The notes under the pieces are model-generated. The model made no database searches. It saw only the letters and a program-made list of their open reading frames with translations, and was not told the origin of the DNA. 64,000 nucleotides of DNA, from assembly GCA_910585545.1 (NCBI GenBank), contig CAJUFN010000012.1, positions 4,948-68,947 of the forward strand, written 5' to 3'. This DNA comes from an uncultured Lachnospiraceae bacterium (lineage in GTDB: Bacteria; Bacillota; Clostridia; Lachnospirales; Lachnospiraceae). Both the position numbers and the translations under genes were made by a program. Shown piece after piece: positions 17,134-26,365 of this stretch. How positions within the stretch are numbered: the stretch's first letter is position 1; the number at the start of each line of letters is the position of its first letter.

Positions 17134-17490
17134 TTAAACTTTTTTTGAGAAATTATCAACACTTTTCTTGTTCTTTTTTTGTATCTTTTTATATATTTTT
17201 CCCCATTGCTTTTTGCCTTTTGCACAAATAAATGCGCTCAAAATCACCCCTAATACAACACCTAGTACAAAGAACCACCGTATACTACCATCACTTGTGT
17301 AAAACATCTCTCTAAACAAAAAAAATCCCGTAAATATCCAGTATAAAAAGTCTTCTATTTCAACGATGCCTCTGCCATGAGGCACTATCTTCCTGAATAT
17401 TCCTATGAACACATACAACAAATATAATCCTGCGCCGCTTTTTAATGCCTGAAAAAACGCGACAGCCTCATTTCCCACACCATGCATCAT
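17134..17490 (-). CDS. yabQ: Sporulation protein YabQ
   Basis: 118 aa membrane protein with about three or four hydrophobic segments (FFQALKSGAGLYLLYVF, YWIFTGFFLFREMF, RWFFVLGVVLGVILSAFI). YabQ is needed for spore cortex assembly in Bacillus. The start lies 1 bp after the yabP stop, so translation is coupled; an ATG three bases later is an alternative. Confidence 0.88.
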   Translation of the reverse strand: MMHGVGNEAVAFFQALKSGAGLYLLYVFIGIFRKIVPHGRGIVEIEDFLYWIFTGFFLFREMFYTSDGSIRWFFVLGVVLGVILSAFICAKGKKQWGKIYKKIQKKNKKSVDNFSKKV

Positions 17491-17491
17491 A

Positions 17492-17776
17492 TCACCGGAA
17501 CAATTTCGAGAACAGATTCTCGCCTTGCTTTTTTATGTTATTGATTTCCGAATATGCGATACTATCTATTGTTCCCGACAGATCCACTTCTCCTTTTTCC
17601 AGGCTAAGCCGATTCACATGCAGACCATTCCCCTTTACCATCAGCATGCCCTGTTCTGTTTCGAGCAAAATCTCATTTAAATCAAAAGACAGCACATCCA
17701 GAACCCCTGTCAGTGTGCTGGTCTTTCTGTTATTCACGACTACTTTATGATTTTTCATAATCTGACGCTCTTCCAT
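17492..17776 (-). CDS. yabP: Sporulation protein YabP
   Basis: 94 aa from the ATG at 17776 (MEERQIMKNHKVVVNNRK), which has GGAGGGG eight bases upstream; the open frame extends 12 codons further without a ribosome site. The family core is visible: LTGVLDVLSFDLNEILLETEQG, VKGNGLHVNRLSLEKGEVDLSG. YabP is a sigma-E-controlled protein of the cortex pathway that acts with YabQ. Part of the hup-rqcP-yabP-yabQ-divIC run. Confidence 0.92.
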   Translation of the reverse strand: MEERQIMKNHKVVVNNRKTSTLTGVLDVLSFDLNEILLETEQGMLMVKGNGLHVNRLSLEKGEVDLSGTIDSIAYSEINNIKKQGENLFSKLFR

Positions 17777-17848
17777 TTTATCAACCCCTCCATAAGATGT
17801 ATTCTTTTTCATCTTATGAAAGGTTGTTCCATAATATGCCCTTATTTC

Positions 17849-18088
17849 TTACAAATATCGGAAAAGCTCTTTGGCTTCTTCCTTTTTCGTCGTATCTTGT
17901 ATCTCTAGCACTTCTACTTTGACCGTTTTCGTTCCAAACGCAATCTCGATAATATCTCCAACTTTTACTTTTACGGAGGCCTTGGCAACGGTTCCATTGA
18001 CAAGCACACGCCCGGCATCACATGCCTCATTCGCAACTGTACGCCGCTTGATCAAACGTGACACCTTCAAAAATTTATCCAATCTCAT
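17849..18088 (-). CDS. rqcP: S4-domain RNA-binding protein RqcP (YabO)
   Basis: 79 aa, almost entirely one S4 domain (MRLDKFLKVSRLIKRRTVAN...GRVLVNGTVAKASVKVKVGDII). In Bacillus, RqcP joins RqcH on stalled 50S subunits to drive alanine tailing. The location directly after hup and before yabP matches Bacillus yabO. Confidence 0.93.
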   Translation of the reverse strand: MRLDKFLKVSRLIKRRTVANEACDAGRVLVNGTVAKASVKVKVGDIIEIAFGTKTVKVEVLEIQDTTKKEEAKELFRYL

Positions 18089-18120
18089 ATCTTTTCTCCT
18101 TACATCCTATTCTTATAGCC

Positions 18121-18150
18121 AAAAGAGACATTGCAGCCGCAATGTCTCTT
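18121..18150 (-). terminator. Terminator/attenuator between hup and rqcP
   Basis: Perfect 12-bp stem AAGAGACATTGC/GCAATGTCTCTT followed by TTTT on the minus strand. It probably ends most hup transcripts, keeping HU abundant relative to the genes behind it. Confidence 0.7.
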
Positions 18151-18173
18151 AATATCATTATTCCCAAACCAAA

Positions 18174-18446
18174 TTAGTTTACCGCGTCTTTTAAAGCTTT
18201 TCCAGCTTTGAATTTTGGAGCTTTACATGCTTCAATCTTCATTGTCTGCCCAGTCTGTGGATTTCTTCCTTCTCTTGCTGCCCTTTCGCTTACTTCAAAA
18301 GTTCCAAATCCTACAATCTGTACTTTTTCACCTTTTTTTAATTCAGCTGCCACAACATCGGCAAACGCTTTTAATGCTTTTTCAGAATCTTTTTTAGATA
18401 TCTCAGCGCTCTCAGCAATAGCTGCGATCAATTCAGTCTTGTTCAT
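18174..18446 (-). CDS. hup: HU family DNA-binding protein
   Basis: 90 aa, the exact family length, starting at the ATG at 18446 (MNKTELIAAIAESAEISKKD) behind AGGAGGAGG. A longer open frame upstream lacks HU similarity and is rejected. The DNA-binding arm signature VGFGTFEVSERAAREGRNPQTG is intact. HU is the main nucleoid protein; it has a near-consensus promoter (18548-18576) and its own terminator. Confidence 0.97.
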   Translation of the reverse strand: MNKTELIAAIAESAEISKKDSEKALKAFADVVAAELKKGEKVQIVGFGTFEVSERAAREGRNPQTGQTMKIEACKAPKFKAGKALKDAVN

Positions 18447-18547
18447 CGATATTTCCTCCTCCTGCTTTTCATAAATGACCCGCTTTTCATCTATAAAATC
18501 TACTACTTTTGCGCACCTTTTCATGATTTTTATGCGCTTACAATAAA

Positions 18548-18576
18548 GTTATAAACGTTTCAATACCGTTTGTCAA
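18548..18576 (-). promoter_or_regulatory. Promoter of hup
   Basis: Minus strand: perfect TTGACA, 17-nt spacer, TATAAC. It gives an ~90-nt leader, as expected for a highly expressed gene. Confidence 0.85.
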
Positions 18577-18583
18577 TAAAATT

Positions 18584-20317
18584 TTACAACATTTCATCAA
18601 TCATTTCCAGTACTTTCTTGCCAAGCTCTGCTGACTTCTCATCTGCATCTTCCAGAGAGGTACCTTTAATTCCATAATAGAATTTTACTTTTGGCTCTGT
18701 TCCGGACGGTCTTACACAAAGCCATGCATCCTCGCTCAACTCATAGTAAAGTACGTTAGAGTTTGGAAGCCCAGTCGCAGTAACCTCTCCCGTAGCTAAA
18801 TCTTTGATTGTGTCTGCCTTATAATCACGTGCGCGAAGTACTTCATAAGCGCCGATTTTTACCGGCGGATTCTTTCGAAGCGTCTCGAGAATCTGCTGGA
18901 TTTTTTCAAGTCCTTCGATTCCTTTCAATGTAATAGACTGAATATCATCCTTGTAATATCCATATTTTTCATACATATCGATCATTGCATCCCACAAAGT
19001 CTTACCTTGTGTCTTGTAGTAAGCTGCTGCCTCACAAAGCGCCATAGTAGCAACGATAGCATCTTTATCTCTTGCATGTGTACCGATCAGACATCCATAG
19101 CTTTCCTCGAATCCAAAGAGATATTCTCCCTTTCCACTTGTCTCAAATCCAAGGATCTGCTGTCCGATAAACTTAAATCCTGTCAAAACCTCAATAAGCC
19201 CTACCCCGTTTGCTTTTGCAATCGCGTCGGCCATATTTGTTGTAACGATTGTCTTGATCAGATATCCATCTTCCGGCAGTCCATACACTTCTTTTCTTTG
19301 TGTAATCTCATAATCTGCAAGGAGACAGCCTGACATATTTCCTGTTAACACCTTATAATCTCCGGATTTTGCATCCTTTACATATACGCCAAGGCGGTCT
19401 GCATCCGGATCCGTTGCCAGTACAAGGTCTGCGTCTACTTCTTTTGCAAGCTTAAGCCCAAGCTCAAATGCTTCTTTTGCTTCCGGGTTTGGATAGCTTA
19501 CAGTAGGGAAGTTTCCATCCGGGAGTTCCTGTTCTTTTACTACATATACATTTTCAAATCCAAGCTCTTTTAACACACGTCTTGCCGGTACGTTTCCGGT
19601 TCCGTGAAGCGGACTGTATACAATCTTTAATTCTTTTGCCATCGCATTGATCGCATCCTGATGGATAACCTGCTTCTTTAATTCTTCCATGTATGCATCG
19701 TCGATAGCTTCTCCGATCACTTCATATGCGCCTGCTGCCACAGCCTCTTCCTTTGACATCGTTTTACATACGCTGTAATCCGTGATTGCTTTTACTTCTG
19801 ACATAATACCTTTATCATGAGGCGGCGTAATCTGTGCGCCGTCTTCCCAGTATACTTTATATCCGTTATATTCCGGCGGATTGTGGCTTGCAGTGATATT
19901 GATTCCGGCGATACATCCTAATTTGCGTACTGCAAAAGAAAGCTCCGGTGTCGGGCGAAGCGCGTCAAAGATATACGCCTTAATTCCATTTGCCGCAAGG
20001 CAAAGCGCTGCTTCCTCAGCAAATTCCGGAGACATATTACGGGAATCGTAAGCAATTGCCACACCCTGTGCTTTTGCATCTTTTTGTGCAATATAGTTTG
20101 CCAGTCCCTGTGTCGCTTTTCTTACTGTATAGATATTCATACGGTTGGTTCCTGCTCCGATCACACCGCGAAGTCCGGCTGTACCAAATTCCAAATCCAT
20201 ATAAAATCTATCTTCTATCTCTTTTTCATTTCCTTTAATACTTTCTAATTCTGCTTTCGTCTGTGCATCAAAATACGGATTCGCCAACCATTGCTCATAA
20301 TTTTCCATATATCCCAT
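18584..20317 (-). CDS. Phosphoglucomutase/phosphomannomutase
   Basis: 577 aa alpha-D-phosphohexomutase of the PgcA type, interconverting glucose-1-P and glucose-6-P for wall and glycogen precursors. Catalytic serine loop TASHNPPEYNGYK, metal-binding DPDADRLG, sugar-binding GFEESYG, phosphate-binding RPSGTEPKVKFY. An AAGGAGG site lies nine bases before the start. It ends close to the hup promoter. Confidence 0.95.
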   Translation of the reverse strand: MGYMENYEQWLANPYFDAQTKAELESIKGNEKEIEDRFYMDLEFGTAGLRGVIGAGTNRMNIYTVRKATQGLANYIAQKDAKAQGVAIAYDSRNMSPEFAEEAALCLAANGIKAYIFDALRPTPELSFAVRKLGCIAGINITASHNPPEYNGYKVYWEDGAQITPPHDKGIMSEVKAITDYSVCKTMSKEEAVAAGAYEVIGEAIDDAYMEELKKQVIHQDAINAMAKELKIVYSPLHGTGNVPARRVLKELGFENVYVVKEQELPDGNFPTVSYPNPEAKEAFELGLKLAKEVDADLVLATDPDADRLGVYVKDAKSGDYKVLTGNMSGCLLADYEITQRKEVYGLPEDGYLIKTIVTTNMADAIAKANGVGLIEVLTGFKFIGQQILGFETSGKGEYLFGFEESYGCLIGTHARDKDAIVATMALCEAAAYYKTQGKTLWDAMIDMYEKYGYYKDDIQSITLKGIEGLEKIQQILETLRKNPPVKIGAYEVLRARDYKADTIKDLATGEVTATGLPNSNVLYYELSEDAWLCVRPSGTEPKVKFYYGIKGTSLEDADEKSAELGKKVLEMIDEML

Positions 20318-20390
20318 TGTTCTTGTACCTCCTTGACTCTCTTACTTTTTGTAGGATAAACATCATCTTTTCTTATTATACCTTAATTAT

Positions 20391-21371
20391 CTATAAATGA
20401 AAAGCAAAGATATTATGTAAAAAGTCTCTTTTTTCTTTTGTCTGCGCAATCTCTCTTTGCAATTTCTCCATACCTTTCGCCGGAATTCTTACTTTGTTGG
20501 AACGATAATAGGAATTTGCCACTTTCCAGAATTTTTCCGGATAAGAAAGACGAATTGCAAGATATGCCATCTCTTCCTTACTGATAGATTTTACAGATTG
20601 GTATGCCTGTATCATACCATCTCCAAGTCTCGCGTCCCAGTGGTATTTTTCCATTGCTTTCCGCAAAAAGTAATATAAATCCTCTATCTGGATACCTTGA
20701 CGGAAATGCTCCATATTCACAACTGCCATCTCCTGTCCCACCATGAGAATATTGTGATAATTATAATCCCCATGCAGCACACATGCCTTGTTGAGACTTT
20801 CCTTTCGAAGTTTTTGATATCCAGACCCTTTAAGATACTCCAACGTCTCGTCTGCTTTAGCAAACATTTCTTCAAAATATTTCAGAAATGCCATCTCAAA
20901 CTCATTTTTCTGCACCTTCCCACGGATATATGACCTCACCTTTTTCAATTCCCGGTTATGCCTTGTATATTCTTCTTCCAAATCTTCCATTGCAAATTTC
21001 TCAGCCGGTTCCATCTGCATGCTTCCATGCAGTTTTGCCAAATGCTTTACCGCCTCTTTCAACTCATACTCTCGCCGCATATCACATTCTCTTGCATAGA
21101 ACCACTTTTTCAATACAAACATTCCGACATCTTCTATTTTGGTCTGATACTGCCCTTCTTTATTCAGAATCATCTGGTCTACCAGATATCCTGCCCTTGC
21201 AAGCTTCTCTCCCAACTCATAAAGAACACTTAGACGCTCATCCGAAAAACGGCTTTCCCTCAAAAGGAACACCCCTTCTTTCGTCTCGCACAAGACAGCT
21301 CCTCTCACTTTACGGATATTATCTGCCTCTATATGATACTGTTCTAGTATTTCTTGCTCATAATCCCTCAT
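20391..21371 (-). CDS. CotS-like spore-coat kinase-fold protein
   Basis: 326 aa from the ATG at 21371, which has AGGGGG five bases upstream; a start five codons earlier lacks a site. Kinase-like (aminoglycoside phosphotransferase) fold: KVRGAVLCETKEGVFLLRE (N-lobe lysine region), the Brenner-type catalytic motif CVLHGDYNYHNIL near residue 200, then the metal-binding position. There, CotS-family proteins usually have IDFD, but this one reads VVNMEHF, so the second catalytic Asp is missing. CotS proteins sit in the inner spore coat. It may be a structural pseudokinase. Confidence 0.78.
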   Translation of the reverse strand: MRDYEQEILEQYHIEADNIRKVRGAVLCETKEGVFLLRESRFSDERLSVLYELGEKLARAGYLVDQMILNKEGQYQTKIEDVGMFVLKKWFYARECDMRREYELKEAVKHLAKLHGSMQMEPAEKFAMEDLEEEYTRHNRELKKVRSYIRGKVQKNEFEMAFLKYFEEMFAKADETLEYLKGSGYQKLRKESLNKACVLHGDYNYHNILMVGQEMAVVNMEHFRQGIQIEDLYYFLRKAMEKYHWDARLGDGMIQAYQSVKSISKEEMAYLAIRLSYPEKFWKVANSYYRSNKVRIPAKGMEKLQREIAQTKEKRDFLHNIFAFHL

Positions 21372-21458
21372 ACGTGCCCCCTGCATTCATGTTACATATT
21401 CTTTCTAATGTATGTACTCATATACGCAAGTATGCCAAAAAGGAGCTCGTCATTTGCT

Positions 21459-21501
21459 AATTGGGGACGTACGTCTTCTATATAAGCGTACGTCCCCAAT
21501 T
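21459..21501. repeat. REP-like dyad with GGGGACGTA, copy 1
   Basis: AATTGGGGACGTACG ... CGTACGTCCCCAATT, 15-bp stem with a 13-nt spacer. The same arms recur at 34078-34120. It overlaps the 3' end of cca and supplies its last codons and stop. Confidence 0.8.
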
Positions 21502-22836
21502 CAAGGCTACAAGTTCCAATAATTTCTCTTTTTCGTTATATTCCGGTTCTTCGATTACTTTTTCCAACAGAAAATGCAAGATTTCTCCCATCTGTTTTCC
21601 CGGCGCAATTCCGACTTTTCTAAGATCGTTGCCGTTAATATCCAACTCTTTTAGAGATACGCATTCTTTCTTACTTACAATCTCCTCATATATCCGTTCG
21701 AGCCGATCCACACTTTCTAACTTTTCTTTGCGCTTATACTCACTTTGCGCCAGCACATCTGCACGATGCAGAGCAATATAATACGGAAACAATTCTTTAC
21801 CGATCAGATTCATAGCTTTTCTTACATTTTTTGCCGTCGGCTCAATACGGCAATGATAATCATGATAACGTACAAGCCTGCACACAACACGAATCGTTTC
21901 ATTATCAAACTTTAATCTCCTTAAGATTGTTTTTGCCATCCGCTCACTTGCCTCATCATGTCCATAAAAATGTGCTGCTTCTTCGCTCCTGGTCTTCACT
22001 TCCGGTTTCGCTATATCATGAAACAGCGCGCCCAGCCTTAAATATCTGTCTGCCGGAACATTTAAAACGGTCTGGATCAAATGCTCTCCTACACAGTAGG
22101 CATGATGGATCGTCTCCTGACCAGTCTCCATCGCACGATCTAACTCTGGCAGAACCACTTTCGTAATCCCCATCTCATACGCTTCCCGTATCATCTGCGG
22201 ATTCGGTGATACCAGCAATTTAACAAGCTCTGTCTGAATCCGCTCCGCACTGATATGAATCAATGTCGATGCAAGTTCACCAGCTGCTTCTGCCGTCTTA
22301 TCTTCCACGCGAAATCCAAGCTGCGCCGCAAAACGGATCGCCCGTAATATCCGAAGAGCATCTTCTCCAAACCGTTCTTTTGCATTCCCTACGCAACGGA
22401 TTATCCCTAACTGCAAATCCTCGATTCCCCCGAAGATATCCACCAGACCATCCGTCTGATTATAGGCCATAGCATTGATCGTAAAGTCTCTGCGCTTTAA
22501 GTCTTCTTGTAGATTCCTTGTAAAACTTACTTCTTTCGGATGTCTGTTATCCTCGTATTCTCCATCCACGCGATACGTGGTCACTTCAAACCCTTCCCGC
22601 TCAATCATCACCGTAACTGTGCCATGTTCAATGCCCGTATCTATCGTATATGAAAACAACTCTTTTACCTGCATCGGCGTTGCCGAAGTTGTAATATCCC
22701 AATCTTCCGGCGTCCGCCCAAGAATCGTGTCGCGGACACAGCCCCCTACCGCATAGGCTTCATACCCGTGCTCCTGTAATATATTGATAATTTTGCTCAC
22801 TTTCTTTGGAAGGTCTATCTTCCTACATGATTCCAT
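21478..22836 (-). CDS. cca: CCA tRNA nucleotidyltransferase with HD domain
   Basis: 452 aa. Adds or repairs the 3' CCA of tRNAs, essential here because the tRNA genes of this window do not encode CCA. Head domain YAVGGCVRDTILGRTPEDWDI with the catalytic DxD, neck RRDFTINAMAYN, RFGEDALRILRAIRFAAQLGF, and an HD phosphohydrolase module (LGALFHDIAKPEVK, FYGHDEASERMAK). The final residues LNWGRTLI and the stop are encoded by a REP-like dyad, so the C terminus was probably altered when the repeat inserted. Strong own promoter. Confidence 0.94.
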   Translation of the reverse strand: MESCRKIDLPKKVSKIINILQEHGYEAYAVGGCVRDTILGRTPEDWDITTSATPMQVKELFSYTIDTGIEHGTVTVMIEREGFEVTTYRVDGEYEDNRHPKEVSFTRNLQEDLKRRDFTINAMAYNQTDGLVDIFGGIEDLQLGIIRCVGNAKERFGEDALRILRAIRFAAQLGFRVEDKTAEAAGELASTLIHISAERIQTELVKLLVSPNPQMIREAYEMGITKVVLPELDRAMETGQETIHHAYCVGEHLIQTVLNVPADRYLRLGALFHDIAKPEVKTRSEEAAHFYGHDEASERMAKTILRRLKFDNETIRVVCRLVRYHDYHCRIEPTAKNVRKAMNLIGKELFPYYIALHRADVLAQSEYKRKEKLESVDRLERIYEEIVSKKECVSLKELDINGNDLRKVGIAPGKQMGEILHFLLEKVIEEPEYNEKEKLLELVALNWGRTLI

Positions 22837-22862
22837 AAAAAATCCGCTCCTTTGCTGCGTTC

Positions 22863-22891
22863 ATTATACGGCAAAGAAGCGGAATTGTAAA
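22863..22891 (-). promoter_or_regulatory. Promoter of cca
   Basis: Minus strand: TTTACA, 17-nt spacer, perfect TATAAT, 27 bp from the start codon. Confidence 0.75.
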
Positions 22892-22933
22892 TCCTGCCCT
22901 GATGTAAATTACCATGTTCTGTCTTGGACAGAA

Positions 22934-25510
22934 TTAACTATTTGATTCTTCTCCTGCTTTCGGACGTGCCAGATCAAAACTAATCGTTGCCTTGAACAAA
23001 TCTCCATCCAAATACAAATCCAGCGTTCCATTCTGGCGTTCCACCAGGCTCTTAGCAATAGACAATCCAAGTCCGCTGCCTTCGGTACTTCTTGATACAT
23101 CTCCTCTTATAAATCGTTCCGTCAACTCATCTGCCGAAATATTCAATGGCTGCTCGGAAATATTTTTTAATGAGAAATAAACCCGATTTCCCTTTACTTC
23201 CAGATCAGCATAGATTCTTGTTCCTTCCATTGCATATTTAGCAGCATTGCCAAACAGATTCTCGAGCACCCGCCACATACGACGTCCATCTGCATAAACT
23301 AATACCGGAGTTTCTGGCAGATTCATCACGACATTTAAGTTTCTGTTTTCAAATTTCTCTGAGAACTCTCCGTTCGTCTGGTTGATCATCTCCACAAGAT
23401 TCAAGTTCATAAACTCCAGTTTGATATTTCCGGAACTGATTTTTGATGCTTCCACAACATCCTCTGTCAATGTCTTCAGACGCTGCGCCTTGCTTTCCAG
23501 AATATTCAAATAATTCTGAATCTTAGGGTCTTCAAAATCCTCCCGCTTTAACAAATCCACGTAATTAATAATTGAAGTAAGCGGGGTTTTAATATCATGA
23601 GAAACATTCGTGATAAGGTCTGTCTTCAGCCTTTCGTTTTTCATGCTTTCTTCCACTGCAGCATTCAGACCTTCTCCGATATTGTTAAGCTTTCTGGTAA
23701 TCTCAAGATAATCTCCTCTTAATCCGTTTTCAGAAATCTGATAGTTCAGCTCGCCTCCGCCGATGCGGTTTAAACCTTCTTTTACCTTCTGTTTCCCAAT
23801 GGCCTCACGCACCAGATAGATAAATGCCGCCACATCTACACCTATGCCTAAAAATACTATCTTTCCATCTCCTGTCATCATCAGTAAATGGATGAAAAGA
23901 AATCCAACATACGCAAGTACCGTCTTTGTAGTTGCTTTGCGATGCCTCCAGAATGCCTTCAATGTCTGAACAAACAGATAAGAAATACTATTTCTCCATA
24001 AATTTCCGGCTTTTAATCTTCTTATCAAGCTTAAATATCCGGCAAGCGCAAACGCAAAAGTGAATGCTGCACCCACTCCAGCAAGAAACAGTCCTTCCGG
24101 ATTCACATCTCCAACCTGCTGCTGATAATACCAGCCATCGTTTACCGCGTAAATGCGTCGCCAGATATGATCTATGGACACGCAAACGATGCCCATCCCT
24201 GACATAACGCCTATCCCAATCACAGTTGCTGCAATCTCTGTCTTCCATCTGTCAAAGAAACAAAGCTTTAGTTCATCCTGTTCTTTTGTGCGTCCTGCAA
24301 TCATCGTAAGCCATACAAGAATCACAAACAACGCTGCCATGGCTATCCACACGAACACGGTACTATCCGCCACTCCGGCGACTGCCTTGCCATAATTATT
24401 TCTATATTCAGAAAAAGTGTCCTGGATCGGATAATCCGTATCAATAGCCACCGCCATCCGATAATTACCGGAAATCTGTTTTGCGAGATGATACCAGTCT
24501 TCAATCTTAGCCTCTTTTATGTTGCTGGAGAAATCTTTCTTCTGTGTTCCTACGATCACATATTTCCCCTTTTTTTGAAACTGTGCTATATTAGATTCCA
24601 CATTCTCATATGCTGCACACTCCGGCACATTGGTATAGACCTCTTTCGTCTCATCATTTACGAACATATAAGAAAGATTGGTGTTTCCCTGCTGATGTTC
24701 TTCTCCTAGATTCTCATAGCTCTCCAATTGTCCATAAAGACGTCGTATAACATCGTTAAGATACCCTGCATACTCGGACATCCTGCCGTTAAGTTCCATA
24801 TTCGTATTAAATAAGCTAACCAAACTCTCGGCTTCCTGCGGCTTGCAGTCTGCAATTTCCTCTATGAAAAAGCCTCCTGTCCAACAATCGGTATAAAGCA
24901 CCTGATTGTTCTTATCTTTAATCGGAACAGAGACACCCGATCCACGTTTGTCGTAAAAATATCCATTCTCCAACTCATAGAAAATATCATCACTGTCCCT
25001 GCCGTTTTCTTCTACATCCACAATGAAGCTAAGTTCTCCCGTGTCAAAAAGCATCTGAAATTCTTCCATAGTATAGTAATAATACGTCCCGTCTGTCTTT
25101 TTGCATACGGCTAATGTCGGTATCTCCAACTCTTCCTCAGTGTAAATTCCACTCCAAAGTGCCAAATCTCCCAGCCTATAAGAAAGGCCGCTTGAACTTT
25201 CTCCATCAATTACATCTTCTTTTGCATAACGGACAACATCTACTATCTTCTCCGGATTATATACACCATCTGTCTCAAAATTTTGTTTATGACTACGTCC
25301 GTATAATGCCGAACTTATCTCTCCATACAGATTTTCCGCAAACTTTTCGGTATCTTCGAAATGCTTTGGTATGTGCGTGAATGGATTTAAGTATCGTCCT
25401 CCTGCAGCTACGGTCACCAACACCATGCTTACCATGATAAACACCACAAGAATATGTGCCGTCAAAACCAAAAGTCCTTTGCATCCCTTAGATTGATACC
25501 ATTTATTCAT
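22934..25510 (-). CDS. Large multi-membrane sensor histidine kinase
   Basis: 858 aa. One N-terminal membrane segment (~12-35), a long extracellular sensor region (~36-390), then about five further membrane segments (~392-580). A linker leads to the kinase core: phospho-acceptor His638 in NVSHDIKTPLTSIINYVDLL, an N box around ENLFGNAAKYAMEG, and the G box EGSGLGLSIAKSL. The extracellular region has no recognised domain; it is acidic and Tyr-rich. The response-regulator gene is 12 bp upstream, so the two are co-expressed partners. The signal is unknown; comparable Lachnospiraceae kinases respond to envelope stress or antibiotics, but that is only analogy. Confidence 0.9.
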   Translation of the reverse strand: MNKWYQSKGCKGLLVLTAHILVVFIMVSMVLVTVAAGGRYLNPFTHIPKHFEDTEKFAENLYGEISSALYGRSHKQNFETDGVYNPEKIVDVVRYAKEDVIDGESSSGLSYRLGDLALWSGIYTEEELEIPTLAVCKKTDGTYYYYTMEEFQMLFDTGELSFIVDVEENGRDSDDIFYELENGYFYDKRGSGVSVPIKDKNNQVLYTDCWTGGFFIEEIADCKPQEAESLVSLFNTNMELNGRMSEYAGYLNDVIRRLYGQLESYENLGEEHQQGNTNLSYMFVNDETKEVYTNVPECAAYENVESNIAQFQKKGKYVIVGTQKKDFSSNIKEAKIEDWYHLAKQISGNYRMAVAIDTDYPIQDTFSEYRNNYGKAVAGVADSTVFVWIAMAALFVILVWLTMIAGRTKEQDELKLCFFDRWKTEIAATVIGIGVMSGMGIVCVSIDHIWRRIYAVNDGWYYQQQVGDVNPEGLFLAGVGAAFTFAFALAGYLSLIRRLKAGNLWRNSISYLFVQTLKAFWRHRKATTKTVLAYVGFLFIHLLMMTGDGKIVFLGIGVDVAAFIYLVREAIGKQKVKEGLNRIGGGELNYQISENGLRGDYLEITRKLNNIGEGLNAAVEESMKNERLKTDLITNVSHDIKTPLTSIINYVDLLKREDFEDPKIQNYLNILESKAQRLKTLTEDVVEASKISSGNIKLEFMNLNLVEMINQTNGEFSEKFENRNLNVVMNLPETPVLVYADGRRMWRVLENLFGNAAKYAMEGTRIYADLEVKGNRVYFSLKNISEQPLNISADELTERFIRGDVSRSTEGSGLGLSIAKSLVERQNGTLDLYLDGDLFKATISFDLARPKAGEESNS

Positions 25511-25522
25511 AACTACTCCCTT

Positions 25523-26218
25523 CTAAAGTTTTTCTATCTTATATCCGACCCCCCATACAACCTTCAAGTATCTTGGTTCTTTCGGATTGATCTCTATCTT
25601 CTCACGAATATGGCGGATATGAACCGCAACCGTGTTATCAGCCCCGATCGCATCCTCATTCCAAATACTTTCATAGATTTGATCAATAGAAAATACTTTT
25701 CCCTGATTTTTTACAAGCAATAATAAAATATTGTATTCAATTGGCGTCAGCTTCACCGGATCCCCATCTACCGTTACACTCTTTAAGTCATCATTAATGG
25801 AAAGACCGCCTACTTCATAAATTTTTTCAGATTCAATCTTTACCGAACTTCCAAGTTGGTTATATCTTCGAAGCTGAGACTTTGCTCTTGCAACTAATTC
25901 CAATGGATTAAATGGCTTTGTGACATAATCATCTGCCCCGACATTTAATCCTAAAATTTTATCCGCATCTTCGGATTTTGCTGACAAAATGATTATAGGA
26001 AGGCTATGCTCCTCTCGTATCTTAAGTGTTGCACGGATTCCATCGAGACGGGGCATCATCACATCAATAATCAGAAGATCAACCTTTTCTGATTTTAGGA
26101 TTTTAATTGCCTGCTCACCATCGTATGCCTTTAATATATGATATCCTTCCTGCGTCAGGTAGATATCAATTGCTTCTACTATTTCTTTGTCATCATCACA
26201 TACTAAAATATTATACAT
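25523..26218 (-). CDS. OmpR/PhoB-family response regulator
   Basis: 231 aa. Receiver domain with acidic pocket DDD at 8-10, phospho-acceptor Asp52 (LLIIDVMMPRLDG), Thr/Ser and Lys switch residues (ILSAKSEDAD, YVTKPFNP). The C-terminal winged helix is seen in KLTPIEYNILLLLVKNQGKVFSIDQIYESIW...VAVHIRHIREKIE...YLKVVWGVGYKIEKL. Partner of the downstream kinase. Direct repeats in its own promoter suggest autoregulation. Confidence 0.95.
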   Translation of the reverse strand: MYNILVCDDDKEIVEAIDIYLTQEGYHILKAYDGEQAIKILKSEKVDLLIIDVMMPRLDGIRATLKIREEHSLPIIILSAKSEDADKILGLNVGADDYVTKPFNPLELVARAKSQLRRYNQLGSSVKIESEKIYEVGGLSINDDLKSVTVDGDPVKLTPIEYNILLLLVKNQGKVFSIDQIYESIWNEDAIGADNTVAVHIRHIREKIEINPKEPRYLKVVWGVGYKIEKL

Positions 26219-26237
26219 TTACAATCACCTCCCTTAC

Positions 26238-26280
26238 AGTATACAAGAATATCAGGGATATTTTAAGGTCTAACAGGGAT
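26238..26280 (-). promoter_or_regulatory. Promoter of the two-component operon with candidate regulator repeats
   Basis: Minus strand: TTAAAA, 17 nt, TATACT (26238-26243). Two copies of ATCCCTG, at 26253-26259 and 26274-26280, are exactly 21 bp apart (two helix turns) and flank the weak -35. This geometry suits a tandem OmpR-type dimer. Seven bases is short, so chance is possible. Confidence 0.4.
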
Positions 26281-26365
26281 TTTTATTAAGAATGTTTTAA
26301 TTTTCTTGCTATTTTCCGATATTCAGTATATTCTAGTAAAAGAAAGAAAAGAGAGGTAGATACAT

